Assembly (NCBI GenBank): GCA_934667795.1
Contig: CAKUMP010000021.1
Location: 1-16,367, forward strand
Direction: 5' to 3'
From: an uncultured Chthoniobacterales bacterium
GTDB taxonomy: Bacteria > Verrucomicrobiota > Verrucomicrobiia > Chthoniobacterales > CAKUMP01
DNA length: 16,367 bases
Below are positions 7,254-14,956 of this stretch, piece by piece. The first letter of the stretch is position 1; every line of letters starts with the position of its first letter. A program made the translations under genes and the position numbers. The notes beneath the pieces were generated by a model. It was not told the DNA's origin. It saw nothing but the letters and a program-made list of their open reading frames with translations, and searched no databases.

Positions 7254-8636
7254 ATGAATAATAACTCTACTGTTGACTCGGACGCAGAATCTTCTTTGCC
7301 TGAAGATTCAGGTGATCCACAACATTTCCCGCCTGGTGCTTTAAACGCCAACTGGTTTAACCTTTTTAACGCGATTTCATTTCAGATTACGCTGGGATCG
7401 CCGATGATTCTTTATGCGAAATCAATTGGGGCGAGTGCAACCACATTGGGGATTATTGCGGCATTGACGCCCCTTTTGAACATTTTCCAGCTTCCGGCAG
7501 CCCACTTTATGGCTAAAATCGGCTATAAACGGTTTGTCCTCATGGGCTGGGGGACGCGAAGCATTTTTATCTTTTTTATCTCACTCATTCCATTAGCAAC
7601 CTTTGTGGATCCAACCACCCGGATCGTATTGGTGCTGACCGCATTGTTTGGATTTAACCTGATGCGAGGGATTTCCTCTGGCGCCTGGATGCCGTGGATT
7701 ACAGAATTGATTCCTGAGAAAATCCGGGGACGATTTTTATCACGAGACCAGATTTTTACGCATCTTGGCAGTTTTGTGGCATTAATTATTGCCGCGATCT
7801 GCATGAGTGGGGCAACGCCCTCGCCCTGGCAATTCAGCATCGTCTTTTTCATCAGCGCGAGCGGTGCCTGGATCAGCTTGTTGTTTTTGAGAAAAATTCC
7901 GGACATTGATTCTCACGAGACTATGTCCCGCTCCGGTCACCGTGTCCCCTGGGGAGCGATTATCACATATGCACCATTTGCCCGCTTACTATTTTTCAAT
8001 CTGTTATTTGTATTAGCCATTGGGGGGATGGGGACCTTTACGGTGGCGTATCTTAAAACCATGACTCCTTTTACAGAGGGGAGTATTTTGCTTCTGGTTT
8101 CCTTAAACTTCATTGGTGCGCTGGCCGGACTTCCGTTGACAGGACGCATTTTGGATTCCACCGGCAGCAAGCCCATTCTTTTTCTTTCTCTGGGGCTTTT
8201 TCTGGTCGTCATCGGAGGATGGTTTTTACTTTCGAGCGAACTTTTATCCCATACGATTTATCTGGTTGCCCTGCTGAATTTGCTGGGCGGGATGGCTTCT
8301 GCCAATTTTAACCTGGCCAATGTGCGCATCATGATGAACACCATGCCACCAATGGGGCGCAACCATTTCTTTGCACTTTTTGCAGTGCTCACCAGCCTTG
8401 GACTCGGGGCCGCACCCATCATCTGGGGGCTCTTTATTGATGGAATCGGAAACTGGACCCGTGAAGGCGACTGGCTGAACTGGAACCGCTACAGCCTTTA
8501 TTTCAGCACCATCTTTCTGCTCTGTCTGATAAATGCCCTCATCACCTCGTTTCTCCACGAACAAAAACCCAAATTCGCACCCGATAACCTCCTCGTCGCA
8601 AAAATGCGCCGCTTCTCCCGCTATTGGCAACGCTAA
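7254..8636 (+). CDS. MFS transporter, 12 transmembrane helices
   Basis: The product is a 460-residue inner-membrane carrier of the major facilitator superfamily. A hydrophilic N-terminal tail of about 30 residues precedes two six-helix halves separated by a cytoplasmic loop near residues 213-232. The loop 2-3 signature is visible in relaxed form at KIGYKRFVLMG (88-98) and again in the second half at GRILDSTGSKPI (297-308), which supports the MFS assignment. A basic cytoplasmic segment PEKIRGRFLSRDQ (154-166) follows helix 4. The substrate is not readable. The gene is convergent with the amino-sugar operon, stop codons one base apart, so it is not part of that operon. It could still import a sugar for it, which is speculation. 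The ATG at 7254 has no ribosome site but is the only start before the first helix. Confidence 0.88.
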   Translation: MNNNSTVDSDAESSLPEDSGDPQHFPPGALNANWFNLFNAISFQITLGSPMILYAKSIGASATTLGIIAALTPLLNIFQLPAAHFMAKIGYKRFVLMGWGTRSIFIFFISLIPLATFVDPTTRIVLVLTALFGFNLMRGISSGAWMPWITELIPEKIRGRFLSRDQIFTHLGSFVALIIAAICMSGATPSPWQFSIVFFISASGAWISLLFLRKIPDIDSHETMSRSGHRVPWGAIITYAPFARLLFFNLLFVLAIGGMGTFTVAYLKTMTPFTEGSILLLVSLNFIGALAGLPLTGRILDSTGSKPILFLSLGLFLVVIGGWFLLSSELLSHTIYLVALLNLLGGMASANFNLANVRIMMNTMPPMGRNHFFALFAVLTSLGLGAAPIIWGLFIDGIGNWTREGDWLNWNRYSLYFSTIFLLCLINALITSFLHEQKPKFAPDNLLVAKMRRFSRYWQR

Positions 8637-8637
8637 T

Positions 8638-9549
8638 TCAGGAATTAAAACTTGCGATCGTTTGATCCAATGCTTCATCAAACTGATACGACGGGGTAAA
8701 TCCGGTTGCTTTCAGGCGATCTACTGCCGCCTGGGAATGTTTCACATCTCCGGCTCTTTCGGGCAAAAATTCGATTGCTGATTTTGATCCGGTTAATGCC
8801 ACAATACGGGTTGCCAGTTCTTTAATCGTAATGCGCCCGCCGTAGGCCACATTATAGACTCCGTGAAATTCTTCATGTTCCGCTAACCAGACATTCGCTG
8901 CCACGATATCTTTTACATAAATAAAATCTCTGGTCTGCTCGCCATCGCCATAAATACGAATCGTTTCATTTCGTAATGCCTGATGGATAAAAATAGGAAC
9001 GGCTGCGGCATATGCACTTGCGGGGTTTTGTCTAGGCCCAAAGACATTGAAATATCTTAAAGAAACCGCATTCAACTTCCCTTCTCTGCGAAACATTTCA
9101 CAGTAATATTCGCCATCCAGTTTTGTCACTGCGTACGGACTGCGTGGTTCCGGGTACATTTCCTCCCGTTTGGGAACCACCGGATTATCTCCGTATATCG
9201 CAGCAGAAGAAGATAAACATAATTTCTTCACCCCTGCGCGTGCCGCTTCTTCCAAAACTACCAGAGTGCCTGCCGTATTGAGTTCCACACAATCCAGTGG
9301 ATGTTCCATCGACTCCGGCACACTGATCATTGCCGCCAGATGAAACACATAGTCCACCCCCTTCATCGCTTCCGCAACAGCCGAACGCTCCAGAATGCTC
9401 GCCTCAATCACCTGGCACTGACGCCCCTCCAGGTTTTTTAAAAAACCCGAACGCAAATTGTCCAACACCACCACTTCCGCTTTGTTCTGAAAATGCTCTA
9501 CCAGATGACTTCCAATAAAGCCCGCTCCACCTGTCACTAATACCTTCAT
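8638..9549 (-). CDS. UDP-sugar 4-epimerase, GalE/WbpP-like extended SDR
   Basis: The 303-residue product is an NAD-dependent epimerase/dehydratase. Seen: VTGGAGFIGSHL (residues 5-16) with the GxxGxxG glycines, D30 for the adenosine ribose, LAA at 71-73, the catalytic serines LSSSAAIYG (112-120), the Y139-x3-K143 pair in SPYAVTK, and the substrate-side motifs GPRQNPASAYAAAVP (171-185) and GEQTRDFIYVKDI. The GPRQNP...YAAAVP block resembles epimerases acting on UDP-GlcNAc/UDP-GalNAc (WbpP type) more than strict GalE. UDP-glucose/UDP-galactose activity remains possible. It is the last gene of the six-gene run, starting 17 bp after the NahK-like kinase. A kinase, a nucleotidyltransferase and then an epimerase is the logic of sugar salvage into UDP-HexNAc. 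Cytoplasmic. Confidence 0.9.
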   Translation of the reverse strand: MKVLVTGGAGFIGSHLVEHFQNKAEVVVLDNLRSGFLKNLEGRQCQVIEASILERSAVAEAMKGVDYVFHLAAMISVPESMEHPLDCVELNTAGTLVVLEEAARAGVKKLCLSSSAAIYGDNPVVPKREEMYPEPRSPYAVTKLDGEYYCEMFRREGKLNAVSLRYFNVFGPRQNPASAYAAAVPIFIHQALRNETIRIYGDGEQTRDFIYVKDIVAANVWLAEHEEFHGVYNVAYGGRITIKELATRIVALTGSKSAIEFLPERAGDVKHSQAAVDRLKATGFTPSYQFDEALDQTIASFNS

Positions 9550-9566
9550 AAAAAAATGTAATCTCG

Positions 9567-10685
9567 TTAAACAAGTTTCCCCACCAGTTTTTCCACGACA
9601 TCCTGCATCTCGCCTTCCGCCGCTTCAATACATTCGACCAACCGAAACTGGGTGCGACAACGATCGAGATTATGCTCCGGACGTTTTGTTTTAAAATAAA
9701 TGTCTCCCTGGAGGAAGTCGGTTAAAAAACGAATCCCGATTTCGAGTGTGATCAATTTCCCCGAAAATGCCAGATGCTCAATTTCCGCCGCGCATAAAAA
9801 ATCGCTTGCACTGGAAAGATACCCTTCCGCCAGCGCAGCAAACATATTCATCTGCATCGCCACCTTCGACAAATCTTTTTCATCCTCCAAAGCAGGGCTT
9901 GTCGCCGTACGCACCATATCCCCAAAATCGTACAACACCAACCCCGGCATCACCGTATCCAGATCAATCACACACACACTTTTCCCCGTCTGATCGTCCA
10001 GCATCACGTTATTTAACTTGGTATCGTTATGTGTAATCCTTTCCGGGATTTTCCCCTCGGCCTGCAAATTCAAAAGTACATCCACCACGTCTTCCCGAGA
10101 AAGTACAAAATCAATTTCTTTCTGCACCTCGGATTTTCTTCCGGCCACATTTTCTTCAATCGCTTTTTTCAATGTATCCAGCCTGGAGCGTGTGTGATGA
10201 AAATTGGGAATCGTTTCCACCAGACGTCCACCAGGAATATCCACCAGCAGTTTTTGAAACTCCCCAAATGCCCGAGCAACTTCCTGTGCCTGGGCAACAC
10301 TCTGAATCGCATCATACGTCCGCGCTTTTTCAATGAAAATATACGTCCGCCAGTGTCCGCCATCCGGATCCACATAAAACGGCTGACCGTCTTTAGATGG
10401 AATTAATGTCAGCGTATTTCGGGAAGCATCCGCCCCACCCGTTTCTTTTACCCGGGAAAAAGAATGACGCGTCACACGGTCGATATTTTCCATTAACCCC
10501 GGGATATTTTTAAAAATATTCTCGTTAATCCGCTGGTGAATATAGCGTACGATGGTCCCCCCCTGGTCATACGTCGCAGCATAGGTATCATTAATATGCC
10601 CACTCCCATAAGGAATTGCAGAAATAAATTGTCCGTAGATTTGAAATCCACTCCCAACTGCTTTGACATCATGTTTCAAGCTCAT
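9567..10685 (-). CDS. NahK-like N-acetylhexosamine 1-kinase (APH-fold phosphotransferase)
   Basis: The 372-residue product is of the aminoglycoside phosphotransferase fold, closest in motif pattern to the bifidobacterial N-acetylhexosamine 1-kinase NahK/LnpB (family knowledge). NahK makes HexNAc-1-phosphate from GlcNAc or GalNAc and ATP. Seen: a glycine-rich nucleotide loop YGSGHINDTY (26-35); the catalytic loop HNDTKLNNVM (219-228) with base D221 and metal-binding N226; and the metal segment IDLDTVMPG (240-248) with D241/D243, followed by YDFGDMVR. HxDTKLxN and DLDTxMP are the NahK-type versions of these motifs. Homologues have also been labelled 'mucin desulfatase' for historical reasons. 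A Shine-Dalgarno GGA lies upstream of the ATG. It sits 48 bp after the nucleotidyltransferase that would use its product. Confidence 0.85.
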   Translation of the reverse strand: MSLKHDVKAVGSGFQIYGQFISAIPYGSGHINDTYAATYDQGGTIVRYIHQRINENIFKNIPGLMENIDRVTRHSFSRVKETGGADASRNTLTLIPSKDGQPFYVDPDGGHWRTYIFIEKARTYDAIQSVAQAQEVARAFGEFQKLLVDIPGGRLVETIPNFHHTRSRLDTLKKAIEENVAGRKSEVQKEIDFVLSREDVVDVLLNLQAEGKIPERITHNDTKLNNVMLDDQTGKSVCVIDLDTVMPGLVLYDFGDMVRTATSPALEDEKDLSKVAMQMNMFAALAEGYLSSASDFLCAAEIEHLAFSGKLITLEIGIRFLTDFLQGDIYFKTKRPEHNLDRCRTQFRLVECIEAAEGEMQDVVEKLVGKLV

Positions 10686-10733
10686 AAGTTTTCTTTTTCC
10701 AATCCAGCGCTCTTATCACTTACATTTTTCTGA

Positions 10734-11642
10734 TCATACGCCCCATAAATCCTCGGGATATTGCCCGGCTTTAATAAGTTCACGTATATTTTTTACAACC
10801 GTTGCTTTATCTTCCGGGTAAGTCACCCCAAACCAGGAGTCCTGACTTGTCAGCACCCGCATTGTTGCGTCACCGGACTGCACCATCTGGTCCACTGCCA
10901 CAGGAATATAAAATTCCGACTTCAATTCCTGCCCGCTTTTTTCAAGAAAATCGTTAAACTGTTTTTCCAGATGCGGAAAAATGAGGGGGGTAAAGCCCCA
11001 GAAATTCATCGACACCACTTCTTCCCCGGTCAGATCCACCTGATGCTCTCCATCCTCATGCCTCGCACCGGATTCTGTCCGGGCAATCTTGGTCAATTCG
11101 TTGACTTCTTCCAGATTCCCGTCCGTACTCACCTTGCAAATCCCACGCGACACCGTCCCGTAGTCCGATAAGGTATTCTTTAAAATAAATCCTACCATGG
11201 AAAAAGTAGGAGCATTGATATCCGAAATTTTAGATAAAAATGCGGCCATTTCGTGGTAAGCCGATTGCCCGTAAAAGTCATCTGCATTGATGGCTGCAAA
11301 GGGTTCTTTAACCACATCCCGCGCACACCAGATCGCATGTGCTGTCCCCCAGGGTTTGGTGCGTCCTTCCGGAACTTTAAACCCTTCCGGCAACATATCC
11401 AGTTCCTGAAACACGTAGGAAACTTCTATTTTATCCTCAAACTTTGATCCAATCACTTCGCGAAAAACTTCTTCAATGTCTTTGCGAATAATAAACACCA
11501 GCTTGCTGAACCCTGCCGCCAATGCGTCATAGATGGAATAATCAATCACAATTTCCCCATGCGGGCCCACAGGATCTACCTGTTTTAACCCTCCGTATCG
11601 ACTCCCCATCCCGGCGGCAAGAATAACTAATGCTGGTTTCAT
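10734..11642 (-). CDS. sugar-1-phosphate nucleotidyltransferase (NTP_transferase family)
   Basis: The 302-residue cytoplasmic protein has a nucleotidyltransferase Rossmann fold and probably makes a UDP-sugar from UTP and a sugar (or HexNAc)-1-phosphate. Seen: the N-terminal signature VILAAGMGSRYGGLKQ (6-21); PWGTAHAIW (97-105), which contacts the base; and AINADDFYG (117-125) with the metal-binding D121/D122. The signature differs from the usual GxGTR...PK form: it reads GSRYGG with K20-Q21 and lacks the later Pro-Lys. This places it in an uncharacterised branch common next to NahK-like kinases, not in RmlA, GalU or GlmU. The gene spacing (69 bp after nagB, 48 bp before the kinase) puts it in the operon. 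No ribosome site is seen. The substrate (GlcNAc-1-P, GalNAc-1-P or Glc-1-P) is inferred from neighbours only. Confidence 0.85.
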   Translation of the reverse strand: MKPALVILAAGMGSRYGGLKQVDPVGPHGEIVIDYSIYDALAAGFSKLVFIIRKDIEEVFREVIGSKFEDKIEVSYVFQELDMLPEGFKVPEGRTKPWGTAHAIWCARDVVKEPFAAINADDFYGQSAYHEMAAFLSKISDINAPTFSMVGFILKNTLSDYGTVSRGICKVSTDGNLEEVNELTKIARTESGARHEDGEHQVDLTGEEVVSMNFWGFTPLIFPHLEKQFNDFLEKSGQELKSEFYIPVAVDQMVQSGDATMRVLTSQDSWFGVTYPEDKATVVKNIRELIKAGQYPEDLWGV

Positions 11643-11711
11643 TAATGGATTTTGATAAAGCTAAGTTGTAAATGTAAATAGAAAAGCTGGATTTTCAGGA
11701 ATAATTTTCCA

Positions 11712-12497
11712 TTATAGATCCTGCTGCCACTCCGGTTTGTTCTGATAAACCCAGTGGTAATACTCCAGGCGCGAGAGTTTGGATGCCGCCCCTTCATCTA
11801 ATAAAACTTTTGCGACACGATGATGTTGCAGGATACTTGCCGGCACCATGGCTCTCACCGGACCTTCCACAGTCTGTGCAATGGCATCCGCTTTTTTCTC
11901 TCCAAATGCCAGGAGCAAACAACTGCGCGACTCCATGATTGTGCCAATCCCCATCGTAATAACGTGATACGGGACGTCTTCCTGGGAAGAAAAAAACGCT
12001 GCATTATCCTGTCTTGTGCGTTCCGTGAGTGTTTTGATTCGTGTTCGTGATGCAAAAGACGACGACGGCTCATTGAATCCCACATGCCCGTCTGAACCAA
12101 TCCCCAAAATCTGCAAATCGATCCCTCCTGCCGCACGAATCGCATCTTCATACGCCTCACTATGCTTCGGAATATCTGTCACTAATCCATCCGGAATGTG
12201 AATGTTTTCTTCCGCAATATTCACATGATTAAAAAATTTTTCTCTCATGAAATACCGATAAGAAGCAGGGTGATCTCCCCCTAGGCCGACATATTCATCC
12301 AGGTTAAAGGTACGGACTTTTGAAAAGTCCAGTCCTTCTTCCTGATGCATCCGGATCAATTCCTGATACAGCGCCAAAGGGGTGCTGCCTGTCGCTAATC
12401 CCAGCACTGCATTAGGCTTTTCTTTAACCAGTCGCGCAATAATCCGTGCTGCTTTCTGACTCGCTTCCGCCGCCGTTTTTTGAACGATAATTTCCAT
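11712..12497 (-). CDS. nagB: glucosamine-6-phosphate deaminase
   Basis: NagB converts glucosamine-6-phosphate to fructose-6-phosphate and ammonia in the cytoplasm, the last committed step of GlcNAc catabolism. At 261 residues it is slightly shorter than E. coli NagB (266). Seen: the phosphate loop GLATGSTPLALY (33-44); RTFNLDEYVGL with D67 (equivalent to E. coli D72); GIGSDGHVGFNEP with D136, H138 and E143 (E. coli D141, H143, E148); and ASRTRIKTLT (149-158), which carries allosteric-site residues in E. coli. All catalytic residues are present. It starts 54 bp after the PIG-L gene. There is no nagA in the window, and the PIG-L gene occupies its place. Confidence 0.96.
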   Translation of the reverse strand: MEIIVQKTAAEASQKAARIIARLVKEKPNAVLGLATGSTPLALYQELIRMHQEEGLDFSKVRTFNLDEYVGLGGDHPASYRYFMREKFFNHVNIAEENIHIPDGLVTDIPKHSEAYEDAIRAAGGIDLQILGIGSDGHVGFNEPSSSFASRTRIKTLTERTRQDNAAFFSSQEDVPYHVITMGIGTIMESRSCLLLAFGEKKADAIAQTVEGPVRAMVPASILQHHRVAKVLLDEGAASKLSRLEYYHWVYQNKPEWQQDL

Positions 12498-12551
12498 ACA
12501 ATAAATCTTCGATAAATGTACTGTAATTTTTAAGTTACTTGCGCCCGTTTT

Positions 12552-13406
12552 TTAGCGCCCCAATCGCTTGCGCAGAACGTCTTCCACATTCTGACGAAAC
12601 CGCTCAATCGCAGAGCAGGTGAAATCCACCACATCTTGTGTTGTATCCTGAATAAGAGGAGTCAGATCCATCCCGAATGCCAATTGTTCCGACTCATCGA
12701 CCGAATGGGCATCAAAAAATGTCGCATTTGCGCGCCGGCGTCCCATGATGGCGAGATCATACCGTTTTCCTCCCGCGATCTGGCTGTCAAACACCCCATT
12801 CAAGGCAGCGGCCAGGTTCTCGTGTGCAGACACAGGAAATGCCACTTTTTCCTCATCCAGCAGCCAGTCGAGATCACGCCAGACTTCACATCCATAAACT
12901 TTCTGCGGATGCCGGTCTGCGGGCTGATTTCGCAATGCCTCGATGACTGCAATCACCACTCCGATATGCGTTTCATGCTTATCAGCAAGATTATGCGTAT
13001 AAACCACCTCCGGCTGGCAATTTTCAAAAACCCGCTCCAGATCATCGCGCAATGCCGTATCTGTAGAGGACTTCGCAACCGAGCTGGGATGCCCCAACTG
13101 TGCCATAAAGGCATATTTCCCGATAATGGCTGCCGTCCGCTGTTCTTCCTGCCGAATGACCTGCATTTGTGCATCCGTATAATCCTGGTACTTTCCTTCT
13201 CGTGCACTTCCTGCACCATCCGTACAGGTAATGCCAGCAAACCATTTTTCAGAAGAATGGAAACATTCCAGTATCCCATGAAATGCCATAAATTCCAGAT
13301 CATCCTGGTGCGCACCAATCCCGAGATGTGTCACTTTTTTAAATGCCACTTCCGTGCTCTCTCCCTGCGGAAGAAATAAATCTGCTTTGGAATGATTAAA
13401 TTTCAT
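12552..13406 (-). CDS. PIG-L/LmbE-family zinc deacetylase, candidate amino-sugar N-deacetylase
   Basis: The 284-residue protein is of the PIG-L fold, whose characterised members remove acetyl groups from GlcNAc in various conjugates. Seen: the first metal motif HLGIGAHQDDLEFMAFHG (27-44) with H33 and D36 as likely zinc ligands and D35 as likely base. The usual AHPDD proline is Q34. The third zinc ligand lies in ADKHETHIG, probably H147 (H144 also available), and YTHNL (136-140) precedes it. AGGA-type ribosome site lies 8 nt before the ATG. It sits immediately before nagB (54 bp). Bacteroidetes are known to carry NagB fused to a PIG-L domain in one polypeptide, so the pairing suggests it makes the NagB substrate by deacetylating GlcNAc or GlcNAc-6-P. 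Alternatives are deacetylation of another GlcNAc conjugate, as in BshB or MshB. Confidence 0.85.
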   Translation of the reverse strand: MKFNHSKADLFLPQGESTEVAFKKVTHLGIGAHQDDLEFMAFHGILECFHSSEKWFAGITCTDGAGSAREGKYQDYTDAQMQVIRQEEQRTAAIIGKYAFMAQLGHPSSVAKSSTDTALRDDLERVFENCQPEVVYTHNLADKHETHIGVVIAVIEALRNQPADRHPQKVYGCEVWRDLDWLLDEEKVAFPVSAHENLAAALNGVFDSQIAGGKRYDLAIMGRRRANATFFDAHSVDESEQLAFGMDLTPLIQDTTQDVVDFTCSAIERFRQNVEDVLRKRLGR

Positions 13407-13444
13407 AAATGCATCCTGTTTCTAGTATCAATCCGTGCGTTTCC

Positions 13445-14863
13445 TTATTTGAGTCTGGGCAAACTGGCTGCCGCAACCGCTTGTCCCACCCGACGGCTTT
13501 TTTCATCAGGGACATGCAGGCTCACTTTCTTCGCCAGTTCAGGAAACTCCTGGTCCAGGATTTCGCGTGCGATTCGAAGAATTTCCTCTCCTCCGCGTCC
13601 GGAAGTCACTCTGCCGAGAATCAACAAGTCTTCAAAGTCATAAAACTCTGCATAATATGGCAAAGTATAGCCCAGATACACGCCAATCGTTCTGAAAATG
13701 GCGAGTGCGGCATCATCCCCTGCATCTGCAAGTTTTTGCACTTCTTTCAAGCGTTCAGGCAAGTCCATTTCATCAGGAAAACTCAACCCTGCTGCCGGTG
13801 CCAGCTTGTTCACCGCCTGCTGCGAAAAATATAAAGCGCCTACCCCGAAGTCTCCCGACCATTCATCTCTCGCGGTTCCTTCATTGAAATCGACTGGAGC
13901 AAAAGCTAATTCATTTAACCACCCCATGATTCCTCCCTTGCGAGAAATAAACCCAACGGCTTCGCTCGACCCCATCGCAATTCCCAGCATCCCGGGCTTT
14001 TGTAACGACATCGCTCCGGCAAGCGCAGTGACATCCCCATCATTAATCACCACTAAAGGAACCCCCCATTCCTTCCCGAGCTTCTCATACATCGGCTTCA
14101 CTTTTGTTTCAAATTCTTCCGCCGGAACCGAGCGAAATAAAGATGCCACCATCGGACGGTTATTCACATACACGCCTGCGGAACTCCCTCCGATCGCATC
14201 CACTCGCGGCAAATGGCTCGCCGCCAGCTTGAAGCCCTCGGAAATTTTCTCGTAATGGTATCCGGAATCCGCCTGGTTTTTAGGATCCCAAGGAATTTCT
14301 GTACTGAAAACCGCTTCCCCGTCTTTTACCGCCGCTAATTTATAATCACTCGCCCCCAGATCAAACCCGATCCGGCATCCGTCCAGATGCCCACCCACAG
14401 AAGAAACTTCTTCCACTGCCGCAGGCACTTCTTCTGCCTCCATCAATTTCACTTCAAAATCACACCCGTAAACACGCTCCATCAAGTCCACATCAAATTT
14501 ACGGGTACCCGTCCTGCTATACGCGGCTGCCAGTTTTTCTCCAATCCACCTGGCTCCCCCTAAATACACACGATGCCCACCCCAGGCCCAAAGCAGAAAC
14601 TTTACAGTCCGCTCGACAATAAAAAATGTTTCTTCATCCCAGCCACTCCCTTGCGGCAAAATCTCCAGTTCTTTCCGGCTCAACTGTCCACCACTCCCCT
14701 CGATACCAATCACCAACTTTTCCGCACCCCCCAACCCTCCCGCCAATTCCTTCACCAACTCCCGGTACCGCTCCATCACTTTCACACCAGGCAAATACCC
14801 CAAATCCAATTCTGCCTGATATCCTACCTTTACTCCTAATCGATCCAATGTATTCGCTTTCAT
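13445..14863 (-). CDS. ROK-like sugar kinase with an N-terminal extension
   Basis: The product is a 472-residue cytoplasmic protein. The C-terminal 300 residues form an ASKHA (actin-like) sugar kinase: phosphate-1 motif GFDLGASDYKLAAVKDG (166-182), a sugar-binding segment VVINDGDVTALAGA (271-284) with D275 as likely catalytic base, and phosphate-2/adenosine motifs GIAMGSSEAVGF (294-305) and LGRVTSGRGG. It resembles ROK-family kinases but lacks their CxCGxxGC zinc motif; the protein has only two cysteines, C134 and C163. Residues 1-160 are an extra domain with its own glycine-rich pieces (VIGIEGSGGQ, WAWGGHRVYLGG), perhaps a degenerate actin-like repeat. Ribosome site AAGGAG lies 6 nt before the ATG, the best in the operon. 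As the first gene, it probably commits a hexosamine or GlcNAc to 6-phosphate; a glucokinase role is equally possible. Confidence 0.8.
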   Translation of the reverse strand: MKANTLDRLGVKVGYQAELDLGYLPGVKVMERYRELVKELAGGLGGAEKLVIGIEGSGGQLSRKELEILPQGSGWDEETFFIVERTVKFLLWAWGGHRVYLGGARWIGEKLAAAYSRTGTRKFDVDLMERVYGCDFEVKLMEAEEVPAAVEEVSSVGGHLDGCRIGFDLGASDYKLAAVKDGEAVFSTEIPWDPKNQADSGYHYEKISEGFKLAASHLPRVDAIGGSSAGVYVNNRPMVASLFRSVPAEEFETKVKPMYEKLGKEWGVPLVVINDGDVTALAGAMSLQKPGMLGIAMGSSEAVGFISRKGGIMGWLNELAFAPVDFNEGTARDEWSGDFGVGALYFSQQAVNKLAPAAGLSFPDEMDLPERLKEVQKLADAGDDAALAIFRTIGVYLGYTLPYYAEFYDFEDLLILGRVTSGRGGEEILRIAREILDQEFPELAKKVSLHVPDEKSRRVGQAVAAASLPRLK

Positions 14864-14880
14864 GCCCTTCTCCTTGCCTC
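14864..14880 (-). promoter_or_regulatory. strong Shine-Dalgarno of the first amino-sugar gene
   Basis: AAGGAG (14870-14875 on the plus axis, read on minus) lies 6 nt before the ATG at 14863. It fixes that start and is clearly stronger than the sites before most other genes in the operon. Confidence 0.7.
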
Positions 14881-14907
14881 ATTTTTCGCTGTCAGTCAAA
14901 TCAAAAA

Positions 14908-14944
14908 ATTAAAAAATTTACCATTTCCGATTAAAAAATTTGAA
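14908..14944 (-). promoter_or_regulatory. candidate promoter of the amino-sugar operon with phased A-tracts
   Basis: On the minus strand TTCAAA (14939-14944), an 18-bp spacer and TAAATT (14915-14920) are candidate -35/-10 boxes. They would give a start near 14908 and a leader of about 45 nt. The 12-mer ATTAAAAAATTT occurs twice, at 14908-14919 and 14930-14941, 22 bp apart, i.e. about two helical turns, so the DNA is likely bent here. Each box matches only 4 of 6 consensus bases. Confidence 0.35.
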
Positions 14945-14956
14945 TTATTCTGGCAC

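Noticed and set aside
12636..13379. 247-codon plus-strand open frame opposite the PIG-L gene
   Set aside because: Antisense shadow: the minus-strand frame has intact zinc motifs and a ribosome site, while the plus frame shows none of either.
14864..14956. Riboswitch in the amino-sugar operon leader (for example a glmS-like RNA)
   Set aside because: The leader is only about 45 nt and AT-rich with no conserved aptamer core that I recognise.
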